9,142 bases of DNA from Deltaproteobacteria bacterium. Lineage in GTDB: Bacteria; Desulfobacterota; Syntrophia; Syntrophales; UBA2185. The DNA lies in the NCBI GenBank assembly GCA_026388495.1, contig JAPLJQ010000514.1, positions 1 through 9,142 on the forward strand, read 5' to 3'. A program made the position numbers and the translations under genes. Below the pieces are notes generated by a model that saw only the letters and a list, made by a program, of their open reading frames with translations, did not search any database and was not told the origin of the DNA. Shown here piece after piece: positions 1 to 5,906 of this stretch (position 1 is its first letter; the number at the start of each line of letters is the position of its first letter).

Positions 1-10
1 GGAGAATCAA

Positions 11-226
11 ATGACAAAAAAACATGTTAAACCCCTTGCTGAAAAAGCGTCCAGTTCTAAAAAGGTCAAGGAAGAAGACTGTTCATCTGTTGTAAAATTT
101 CCACCGGGTTGTGATACTTCCAATATAGTTATTGATCCATGCAAAATCCAATGTACTGCAAGTTGTACAGAAGGTTGTAAAGTAGTTACAATAAAGCCCA
201 CTCCCCCACCACCAAAACCTCGTTAA
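11..226 (+). CDS. Six-cysteine RiPP precursor peptide (SCIFF-like / CXXX-repeat-like), substrate of the adjacent radical SAM maturase
   Basis: A 71-residue peptide, probably the substrate of the radical SAM enzyme encoded 22 bp downstream. GGAG at 1-4 sits 6 bases before the ATG and supports this start. Residues 1-23 form a Lys/Ser-rich, cysteine-free stretch resembling a leader. Cysteines follow at 24, 34, 44, 48, 52 and 56: two 10-residue steps, then a regular CxxxCxxxCxxxC run. The tail from 60 on is proline-rich (four prolines in a row) and ends in Lys-Pro-Arg. Six Cys within 33 residues beside a SPASM maturase recalls the SCIFF ranthipeptides of Clostridia and the CXXX-repeat peptides, but I see no close leader similarity to either. 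Thr, Asp and Glu residues between the cysteines (T36, T49, T53, E54, T60) could accept thioether bonds; this is inference. No protease or transporter gene is visible in the window. Confidence 0.8.
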   Translation: MTKKHVKPLAEKASSSKKVKEEDCSSVVKFPPGCDTSNIVIDPCKIQCTASCTEGCKVVTIKPTPPPPKPR

Positions 227-232
227 TATTTC

Positions 233-239
233 AGGTGAT
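233..239 (+). promoter_or_regulatory. Shine-Dalgarno site of the radical SAM maturase
   Basis: AGGTGAT matches the archaeal anti-Shine-Dalgarno complement and lies 9 bases before the ATG at 249. It fixes that start and indicates separate, strong initiation on a transcript shared with the peptide gene. Confidence 0.65.
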
Positions 240-248
240 GGAAATTCG

Positions 249-1643
249 ATGATTCTAAACAAATTTGTTTTTTTTTCGGTTAAAAAAAGATATTTCGTAT
301 ATCATATTGACACAACGGTTTGTGCTGAACTCGATAATATTGCTTTGACAATTCTTCCGGAACTGGTAAATGGAGGCCCCAGAGAATTGGATGATAAATA
401 TGGACACATGTATCCAAAATCCCAGATTCGCAGGTGTATTAAAGAGTGCAACGAACTATTAGAAATCTGTAAATTCAACAAACAACCGGTCAAATACAAG
501 CATTGCATCCAGCATTTTTTGGCTTCAGTTTGTCTCCATATTACGCACGATTGTAATTTGCGTTGCGAGTATTGTTATGCAGATGCGGGATCTTACGGTG
601 GTGAGCGCTCTTTGATGGGAAAAGAAGTAATGACGAAGGCTATAGATTTTGCATTCACTCATTCAGGAAAATTTAAGGAAATCAATATTGGTTTTTTTGG
701 TGGGGAACCGTTACTCAACTTCAAACGTATATATGAAGCTGTTCAGTATGCAAAAGAACAGGCTAAAAGAATTAATAAAAGAGTAACTTTTTCCATGACT
801 TCAAATGCGGTTTTATTAAATCCAAAAATTATGGATTTTCTTAATCAGGAAGGTTTTTCATTGATTTTTTCAATTGATGGTCCAAAAAAAATTCATGATA
901 AAATGCGGAAAACAAAAAATGGAGGATTCACTCACTCAATTGTTCTCCGGAATTTGAAAAAATTTAGGAAAAAATATTCTGATAACTTTACTGTCAGAGG
1001 AACATTCACAAGAACTACATCTAATTTCTCCCAACAGGTCCTTTTTTTAAATGATCAAGGATTCAAACATGTTTCTGTCGAACCAGCTCAGCTTGATGAA
1101 AAACATCCGCATGCAATATCACACAACGGTGCAATATCCAGGATACTATATGAATATGATCAGCTAGCAGAAATTTACCTTGAAAGGTTTAACCAGAACA
1201 ATCCGCTCCATTTTTTTCATTTTGACCAAAATTTAAGAAATCTTCTTCACCCCGTACCGAAATATACGGAATGCGGAGCTGGTGGAGGTTTTGTATCCGT
1301 TATTCCAGATGGAAGAATTTTTCCCTGTTTTGAAACTGTTCCGGAAGAAAAAAATTGTATAGGTCATGTAGACTCTGGCTTTGATAAACAGAAAAGAAGA
1401 CAATTTCAACGTATGTATGTTGATGTAAAAAGGGAGTGCAGGAAATGCTGGATACGATATCACTGTGGTGGAGGGTGTCATGCTTTCAATATCAGATATA
1501 ACAATAACATTACAATCCCTTACAAGCCGCAATGTGTGTTCATTAAGTACCGGTTTAAGTTAGCTGCATGGATATTGTCTGAAATTGCTGCACAAGGCGA
1601 CAAATCAATAAAAAAGCTAAAGACGCATTTGGAGATCACGTAA
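249..1643 (+). CDS. Radical SAM/SPASM peptide maturase, SCIFF-maturase-like (thioether-forming)
   Basis: A 464-residue radical SAM enzyme predicted to install Cys thioether crosslinks in the peptide encoded just upstream. Residues 1-85 may be a peptide-recognition region. The radical SAM core starts near 94 with CNLRCEYC (C102, C106, C109), which holds the SAM-cleaving 4Fe-4S cluster. FFGGEP (149-154) matches the SAM-binding motif. The segment around 249-279, with VRGTFTR and VSVEP, resembles SCIFF maturases. The C-terminal SPASM domain shows C342, C360, then CxxCx5CxxxC at 397/400/406/410, and C429, enough for two auxiliary clusters. Length is normal for the SCIFF maturase family (about 450). 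It is cotranscribed with the peptide gene. Its AT-rich composition differs from the GC-rich genes to the right, consistent with acquisition by transfer. A QhpD/anaerobic sulfatase-maturase-like role is a weaker alternative; the neighbouring Cys-rich peptide argues for the RiPP role. Confidence 0.87.
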   Translation: MILNKFVFFSVKKRYFVYHIDTTVCAELDNIALTILPELVNGGPRELDDKYGHMYPKSQIRRCIKECNELLEICKFNKQPVKYKHCIQHFLASVCLHITHDCNLRCEYCYADAGSYGGERSLMGKEVMTKAIDFAFTHSGKFKEINIGFFGGEPLLNFKRIYEAVQYAKEQAKRINKRVTFSMTSNAVLLNPKIMDFLNQEGFSLIFSIDGPKKIHDKMRKTKNGGFTHSIVLRNLKKFRKKYSDNFTVRGTFTRTTSNFSQQVLFLNDQGFKHVSVEPAQLDEKHPHAISHNGAISRILYEYDQLAEIYLERFNQNNPLHFFHFDQNLRNLLHPVPKYTECGAGGGFVSVIPDGRIFPCFETVPEEKNCIGHVDSGFDKQKRRQFQRMYVDVKRECRKCWIRYHCGGGCHAFNIRYNNNITIPYKPQCVFIKYRFKLAAWILSEIAAQGDKSIKKLKTHLEIT

Positions 1644-1667
1644 AACAAGAGAATTGCCGGAGTATAA

Positions 1668-1681
1668 TTTTTCTTATCTTT
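1668..1681 (+). terminator. T-rich putative terminator of the RiPP cassette
   Basis: A T-rich run with only scattered C/A begins 24 bases after the maturase stop. Archaeal RNA polymerase commonly terminates on such tracts without a hairpin. It also marks the point where AT-rich DNA gives way to GC-rich DNA. Confidence 0.4.
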
Positions 1682-1802
1682 GACAGAAGAACAAACAGAG
1701 AAGGGGAGACAATCTCCATGGCAGATCACGAGTGAATATGCTGGAGGACGAGATAAAGGTGGCGGGGGCAACGGATCCGGTCCCTGCTGTTCCGGCCCAG
1801 CA

Positions 1803-2009
1803 TCATCCCATGTCATCGATAAAGGCGTGGCAGTCCGGGCACCACCACCCGACCGGGACAGTATGCTGTTTCCGTTTCGTATCATACACCCTGATGTATG
1901 TCCTGAACATGTGCTGCCTTTTTGCACTGCCGGTATTCCCGGCAGGCTGCCAACCGTTCGGGCAGGGAGAGCTTTTACACATACGATCAATTCCCGCTGG
2001 TACCGGCAC
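1803..2009 (-). CDS. Small putative zinc-ribbon protein, function unknown
   Basis: A 68-residue frame starting with GTG at 2009, or 59 residues from the ATG at 1982. Read from the GTG it has cysteines at 11, 16, 57 and 60 in a C-x4-C ... CPDC arrangement, with a conserved-looking stretch (RTYIRVYD, VPVGWWCPDC) typical of small archaeal treble-clef or zinc-ribbon proteins. An AAAGGT ribosome-site-like word precedes the GTG, so I keep the longer form. Composition matches the GC-rich genes to the right rather than the RiPP cassette. It lies 42 bp past the metallophosphoesterase stop on the same strand and could share its transcript. Overlapping longer frames on both strands lack motifs and are taken as chance. 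Without this gene the stretch 1644-2051 would hold only the T-tract and a weak 5-bp hairpin at 1705-1717. Confidence 0.5.
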   Translation of the reverse strand: MPVPAGIDRMCKSSPCPNGWQPAGNTGSAKRQHMFRTYIRVYDTKRKQHTVPVGWWCPDCHAFIDDMG

Positions 2010-2051
2010 GATAAACCTTTGGGCCGGCCCGGTCCTGCAGGGGGACTGGCA

Positions 2052-2591
2052 TTATCCGCGTCGTTCTGGTTCTGAATCTATCGTTTCCATCCGCCGGATG
2101 GTATCGATATCACGTTCGAGAATCCAGTCAAGGTCAACGGGTGTATAATTGATGAGTTCACAGGCAACATTGATCGTTTTCCATCTCCCGTCAATAAACG
2201 GATAGTCCGGCATCATCCAGTGATGGTGGCCGTGGATGACCCACCCTTCCCGGTTCCCGGGGGCATGGTCAGGGTTATGGATAATATAAAACATCTGCCC
2301 GCGGTATTCAAGGACCATATAATCAGCGCCAGCTTCAGGCCCGCCACAGTCATGGTTTCCCCGGATAAGAATCTTATTCCCGTGGAGCTCCCTGAGTAAT
2401 TTCTGCCGTCTTTTTGGGTCCCAGGTAAAGTCCCCGGCAGATATCACGGTATCACTGGGCCCGATCGTCCGGTTCCAGTTCTCTTTCATGACCCGGTCCA
2501 TCTCTCGGACGGTCTTAAACGGCCGTTTAAAAACCCTGATCACTTCTTTTGCGCCGAAGTGACTGTCAGCAATACAAAAGATCTTTCCCAT
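2052..2591 (-). CDS. Calcineurin-like metallophosphoesterase
   Basis: A 179-residue cytosolic phosphoesterase of the small YfcE/MPP-like group, which hydrolyses phosphomono- or diesters with two metal ions; the substrate cannot be read from the sequence. All family blocks are visible: D9-S-H11, G53-D54, GNHD at 78-81, H105 in IIHNP, and H120-G-H122 followed by two more His. The segment with NVACELINYTPV near the C-terminus also fits the family. The start is taken as the ATG at 2591, because the following residues (MGKIFCIADSH) match the usual beginning; a GTG at 2597 would add two residues. The isochorismatase-like gene ends 78 bp upstream on the same strand, with a possible terminator between them, so they may be separate units. 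Confidence 0.88.
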   Translation of the reverse strand: MGKIFCIADSHFGAKEVIRVFKRPFKTVREMDRVMKENWNRTIGPSDTVISAGDFTWDPKRRQKLLRELHGNKILIRGNHDCGGPEAGADYMVLEYRGQMFYIIHNPDHAPGNREGWVIHGHHHWMMPDYPFIDGRWKTINVACELINYTPVDLDWILERDIDTIRRMETIDSEPERRG

Positions 2592-2615
2592 GTTCACTCA
2601 GCCCTAATCCTGCAA

Positions 2616-2635
2616 CCGGGCAAAAAAATGCCTGG
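2616..2635 (-). terminator. Hairpin with T-tract between hydrolase and phosphoesterase genes
   Basis: An inverted repeat pairs seven bases on each side (one G-T pair) around an A-run. On the minus strand this gives a loop containing a seven-T run (complement of 2622-2628), about 42 bases after the hydrolase stop codon. It could end the hydrolase transcript before the phosphoesterase gene. Confidence 0.4.
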
Positions 2636-2669
2636 AATCCTCGCGGGCTCCTGCCGTTATGGCACGCAT

Positions 2670-3242
2670 TTACCCGATCGCTTTGAGTATTTCATCTGTC
2701 TTCCGTACCCTGCCCATCCTCCTGAATATGAAGCTGACCGCTGCGTTGTGCTGCTCTGCTGACATCGAGGACATCGCATCCTCGATAAAGACCTGCTGGA
2801 AGCCGTACTCGTAGGCGAACCGTGCCGTGCTCTCGACGCCGAGGTCAGTGGATATCCCGCAGAGGACGATCGTGTCCATCCGCCGCCTCCTCAGCTGGAG
2901 TTCGAGATCGGTGCCGTAGAACGCTCCCCACTGCTTCTTTGCAACCACGACGTCTGATGGGACAGGGGCGATCTCCGGGACAAACTCAGACCAGTCAGGG
3001 GGCAGGGACACGGGACGGGAGAATGACAGGTCGCTCTCAACTTTCAGCATCGTCTCCTGTGTTGCAGCGACATGCACGAGGAATACCGGCATCCCGTTCT
3101 TCCTGAACGCCTGTACGAGTTTCGCCGCATTCCTGATGACGTCCTGTGCGGGATACGGCTTTGTGGGCTGTGCCGCTATTCCCTTCTGCAGGTCAATGAC
3201 GACGATGGCTGTTGTTGTTTTATTTATCTGTAATTCCGGCAT
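2670..3242 (-). CDS. Isochorismatase-fold hydrolase with Gly in place of the catalytic Cys
   Basis: A 190-residue protein of the isochorismatase-like alpha/beta hydrolase family. D17 in VVIDLQ and K102/K103 in VVAKKQWGAFYGTDL are the expected acid and lysine of the active site. The nucleophile loop reads GISTDLGVESTAR (129-141): G135 stands where nicotinamidases and other thiol members carry Cys. True isochorismatases such as EntB also have Gly there and use water, so a non-thiol hydrolysis (for example of a vinyl ether) is plausible; the nearby C128 is not at the nucleophile position. The substrate is unknown and there is no siderophore or NAD salvage gene nearby. The start ATG at 3242 is backed by GGTGA shortly before it and a TATA-like box about 35 bp upstream. 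Length is normal for the family. Confidence 0.87.
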   Translation of the reverse strand: MPELQINKTTTAIVVIDLQKGIAAQPTKPYPAQDVIRNAAKLVQAFRKNGMPVFLVHVAATQETMLKVESDLSFSRPVSLPPDWSEFVPEIAPVPSDVVVAKKQWGAFYGTDLELQLRRRRMDTIVLCGISTDLGVESTARFAYEYGFQQVFIEDAMSSMSAEQHNAAVSFIFRRMGRVRKTDEILKAIG

Positions 3243-3274
3243 TGTGTCACCATGGGAGCATAGGGTACCGGGCC

Positions 3275-3284
3275 CTATTTATTA
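3275..3284 (-). promoter_or_regulatory. Archaeal TATA-like box for the isochorismatase-like gene
   Basis: The minus strand reads TAATAAATAG in otherwise GC-rich DNA, about 33 bases before the start codon. That would place the transcription start roughly 10 bases before the ATG, a short leader usual in archaea. An inverted repeat (TAGGG at 3261-3265, CCCTA at 3273-3277) enclosing GGTACC at 3264-3269 overlaps the box and could be an operator; this is speculative. Confidence 0.45.
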
Positions 3285-3630
3285 CCTGTGGTGAAGGATG
3301 TGCATCAGTTGCGGGTGAATAGTTACCTTTTTCTTAAAGTCCGGTGTTTTCCTTAATGGTCAAATGATCCCTGCCAGTGCTGAAGATATCGTTCCATCCC
3401 CGCATCCTGCCAAGCCCAGAGCGAGGGGGCGGCTGTGTGCGGATCGTTCCACGGCATCAGGTCTTTGCGTTTGAGGGTGTGCCGTTCGTTTTGGTTGCTG
3501 GTGTGCGGGTCTGTGGGTTTCGCGGGGAGATGTGAGGGGGGGATTTGGGATGTTACGCTCAACGGGGCTTCGCCCCTCGCCGCGTGGGCTTCCCTTGAAT
3601 GCGCTCCAGAATTTTGTGAAACCCTTTGAA
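3285..3630. other. Gene-poor, G/T-skewed intergenic stretch
   Basis: About 345 bp without a convincing gene. From about 3425 to 3550 the plus strand is strongly enriched in G and T, hence C and A on the other. Two short frames cross it: 3353-3562 minus, which begins with TTG, and 3435-3629 plus. Neither has a recognisable domain or a supporting ribosome site. It could be a dispersed intergenic repeat or a non-coding RNA locus; a self-comparison of the genome would tell. Confidence 0.5.
3564..3576 (-). terminator. Perfect GC hairpin downstream of the AlbA_2 gene
   Basis: GGGGC-TTC-GCCCC forms a 5-bp all-GC stem with a 3-base loop, about 55 bases past the stop of the minus-strand operon. No T-run follows on the minus strand, so it may be an RNA 3'-end stabiliser or a repeat element rather than a terminator. 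Confidence 0.3.
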
Positions 3631-5061
3631 TTATTTCTGGTCTCGTAGAGATTCGCCTTTTTTAGTGAGCCGATATTTTTGTTTGCCGCTGCTCGGTTTT
3701 TCAGGAATTGTAAGTGAGATCAGGTTTTGTTCGATTGCAGGTTTTAGGTATGCGAGTCTGAAATGCTCGTCGTCTTTAAGGCCGAGAATATCCTGGAGTT
3801 CTCTTCGTGACATGTCCCCAGTAAAGACGGTGAGCATCCGTTTAATCTCACGAGAGACTTTTTGGGAATCTTCCTTGGTAGCTTCCTGTGCTCCGGGGTG
3901 AGCAAAGAACGTCAGCCGAACGCCCTGATCGCTCTCAGACCACTTGGGAAGTGGCAGGCCATGGTCGGTGCATGCTTTCTGAATCAGGACACTGCCTCGA
4001 CCCACTTTTTCCATTTTTCCCCTCAGGTAGAGCACATGCGCGATATCCGGATTGCGTAATACGGACACCTGTCCTTTCGAGATCGAATCCAGAGTTACCC
4101 CATCAGGAAATTTGCCGGTATTCTCTATCTCCAAACGATCCGGATAGATATTGACGAAGACTCCTCCGGAAAAATTGCTGTAATCCCGGTGAGCAAAAGC
4201 GTTGACCAATCCCTCCTGTATCGCATCAGGGGGATATTGTGGGATATTTGGTTGTGTGAGACTGTTTGCACTAAAATCAGATGATGACCGGGTATTCATC
4301 TGGATAAACCCGTATATCATTTCCAATAATGGTACGAGCGGCCCTTCGTAAGATTTCCAATCCTCATATTTACCGGTCTTATCCGTTTGAAAATTCGTAG
4401 CCCGGACCCGGATTTGCGGGTTTCGCAACGCGGGATTCGTAGTAAAGAGAACATCGCCGCCATTCGTGAGCCGGCCATATTTAAAAACAGATAATTTTTC
4501 AAGAAATGAGTTAATGGGCAATTGGTCATTAATTTGGTGGCGTCCGGTTTTAGCTATAGACTTTATTGCAGCATTAATTTCTCCTTCGTCAAGATCTTTG
4601 TTGGGATCTGCTAAAGAAAATCTTCGTTCCCAGCGTTCAGGCTCCACTTGTCTCCGAAGAATAAGGTCTCGGATCGTTTCGACGTCGGCCTTCACGGTTT
4701 CCGCACCTGTCCTTTTATAGATAACATTCTGAAATGCGTAGGGGGGATCTCGCCCTGCCGGCACTTCAAGTACAATCAGATCTTTGTCCAAGACTTTCTG
4801 AATATGGATTTCCACAAGTGTTCCCGGGGATAGATCTTTCTCTAGTGTTTGTTCAAGGGTTTTTACCAATGCATCGGTATCATCGATTCCTGTAATCTTC
4901 CCGGCATCATCAACTCCGCAGACAATGAAACCGCCAGCAGTAGTATTCAGGAGACCACTGACCACCGGACCGATAACATCTGCATTTGGGCAATGTGATT
5001 TGAATTCTATATTCGGCCCCTCTCCTAAACGGAGAATCTCCTTAATCTCATCAATTGTCAT
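3631..5061 (-). CDS. AlbA_2/Schlafen-type domain protein with GHKL-like ATP-binding domain (RecG-like family)
   Basis: A 476-residue protein of the family often labelled 'putative DNA-binding / ATP-binding transcriptional regulator'. Residues about 12-130 form the AlbA_2 (Schlafen core) domain: IEFKS at 18-22, N39 with TAGGFIVCGVDDAGKITG (41-58), and YKRTG near 115. Residues about 275-390 match the HATPase_c_4 region: EGLVNAFAHRDY (283-294) with N287, the IENTGKFPDGV segment, and GRGS at 355-358. About 400-470 looks like a winged helix (MSRRELQDILGL ... KYRLTKKG). Family members act as regulators or, with Schlafen-type domains, as RNA- or DNA-targeting immune effectors; which applies here is open. 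The start codon overlaps the stop of the DUF4062-like gene by four bases (ATGA), so the two are translationally coupled and probably work together. All domains are intact. Confidence 0.83.
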   Translation of the reverse strand: MTIDEIKEILRLGEGPNIEFKSHCPNADVIGPVVSGLLNTTAGGFIVCGVDDAGKITGIDDTDALVKTLEQTLEKDLSPGTLVEIHIQKVLDKDLIVLEVPAGRDPPYAFQNVIYKRTGAETVKADVETIRDLILRRQVEPERWERRFSLADPNKDLDEGEINAAIKSIAKTGRHQINDQLPINSFLEKLSVFKYGRLTNGGDVLFTTNPALRNPQIRVRATNFQTDKTGKYEDWKSYEGPLVPLLEMIYGFIQMNTRSSSDFSANSLTQPNIPQYPPDAIQEGLVNAFAHRDYSNFSGGVFVNIYPDRLEIENTGKFPDGVTLDSISKGQVSVLRNPDIAHVLYLRGKMEKVGRGSVLIQKACTDHGLPLPKWSESDQGVRLTFFAHPGAQEATKEDSQKVSREIKRMLTVFTGDMSRRELQDILGLKDDEHFRLAYLKPAIEQNLISLTIPEKPSSGKQKYRLTKKGESLRDQK

Positions 5062-5693
5062 GACCGCTCCTCGTTGTTCTTAATTTTGCTGGAAACACCC
5101 TTACGGTCTTGGAAATGTTCCTGAATAAATGCCTCAGCTTCCTGATAACGAGAAAATTGTGCTGTGGCGAAAAGCATTGCATCAGGAATGGAGGAAAATT
5201 TCTGTACCCAGTTGCCCTTTCTGTCCTTATACGGCAGATGAGAAATGGTCGCTTCTTCGAATATGTCGATAGTGCGAAGATCAAGGAACGGCTCTTCCAA
5301 CGCGGGAAGTTTATTCCGGCCATCCTTTCCTTTGAAACCAAGGCTATTCAGAAATGTGTGGGCGAAAAAAACATGATCGTGCGCAAGAATCCAGCGGGGT
5401 TTTTTCAATTCAATGGCTCTTTTAAATTCATGATGAGTAATCGATAAGCCATCTTCACAAATTCCACTGCCATACTGGGGAGTGATAATTCCCAAAAACA
5501 GGTCGCACTTCTCCGTAGCTACTAGGCAGTTTTCGAGATTCGAAAGGTCTGAAGACAACGGAGGGGTTCCCTTATGTGACATCCAGACTTCATATCCGAG
5601 CTGGGTCAGGAGACCGTAAATCCGGTCTAGCAACTCATCGTAATGATAAACTGTTGAAGCGACTAAGACGATGAGTTTCTTATCAGAAGTCAT
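5058..5693 (-). CDS. DUF4062-like protein (putative nucleotide-processing or sensing domain)
   Basis: A 211-residue protein whose N-terminal half fits DUF4062: a beta strand followed by VASTVYHYDELLDRIYGLL (11-29), LGYEVWMS (32-39), and CDLFLGIITPQYGSG (63-77). SITHHEFKRAIELKKP (84-99) follows, with E89 at a position resembling the catalytic or ligand glutamate of deoxyribosyltransferase- and TIR-like folds. That resemblance is fold-level inference; no activity is proven for the domain. DUF4062 is often fused to NTPase or other effector domains, whereas here it stands alone as the first gene of a two-gene operon with the AlbA_2 protein. The ribosome site before the ATG at 5693 is weak (GAG 6-8 bases upstream), and the next in-frame codons upstream include a TAG, so no longer start is possible. 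The promoter should lie between this gene and the 11-bp array at 5764. Confidence 0.7.
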   Translation of the reverse strand: MTSDKKLIVLVASTVYHYDELLDRIYGLLTQLGYEVWMSHKGTPPLSSDLSNLENCLVATEKCDLFLGIITPQYGSGICEDGLSITHHEFKRAIELKKPRWILAHDHVFFAHTFLNSLGFKGKDGRNKLPALEEPFLDLRTIDIFEEATISHLPYKDRKGNWVQKFSSIPDAMLFATAQFSRYQEAEAFIQEHFQDRKGVSSKIKNNEERS

Positions 5694-5763
5694 TTTCTCA
5701 GTAACACTACTCCTACTTGTTAGTTTGCGATACGGAGAACTTAAATGCTATTGAAATTTCCAA

Positions 5764-5906
5764 GGTACCTCCTGGGTACTTCCTGGGTACTTCCTGGGTA
5801 CCTCCTGGGTACTTCCTGGGTACCTCCTGGGTACCTCCTAGGTACCTACTGGGTACCTACTGGGTACCTCCTGGGTACATCCTGGGTACTTCCCGGGTAC
5901 CTCGTT
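5764..5906. repeat. 11-bp tandem repeat array (12 full units plus one partial)
   Basis: Consensus unit GGTACCTCCTG. Twelve uninterrupted 11-bp units run from 5764 to 5895; a degenerate thirteenth (GGTACCTC match, 5896-5903) ends the array. Variation is concentrated: position 6 is C, T (units 2, 3, 5, 12) or A (unit 11); units 8 and 9 share ACTG endings; unit 7 ends in CTA; unit 12 ends in CCG. The array contains eight CCTGG words at unit junctions and eight GGTACC palindromes. On the minus strand five units read AGGAGGT, a perfect ribosome-binding word. It fills the divergent promoter region between the DUF4062-like gene and the methylase gene, starting 70 bp from one start codon and ending 124 bp from the other. 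The 11-bp period is not a multiple of three and unit variants show no 3-unit order, so I treat it as non-coding although several frames are open across it. Confidence 0.97.

Noticed and set aside
238..252. Four-codon reading frame whose TGA overlaps the maturase ATG
   Set aside because: It is made by the Shine-Dalgarno word itself (AGGTGATG), and such a short frame is expected by chance.
1705..1717. GGAGA/TCTCC hairpin after the RiPP cassette
   Set aside because: A 5-bp stem with no T-run; common by chance. The T-tract before it is a better terminator candidate.
1520..2148. Three longer overlapping frames (131-156 residues) around the zinc-ribbon gene
   Set aside because: They overlap each other and the maturase or phosphoesterase genes, have no recognisable motif, and contain low-complexity Gly/Pro runs.
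2559..3106. Plus-strand frames opposite the phosphoesterase and isochorismatase-like genes
   Set aside because: They are antisense shadows of well-supported genes and lack family motifs.
3353..3629. Two short frames in the intergenic stretch
   Set aside because: One starts with TTG; neither has a ribosome site or motif, and composition follows the strand skew of the DNA.
5764..5906. CRISPR array
   Set aside because: Units are 11 bp and contiguous, with no spacers and no cas genes in the window.
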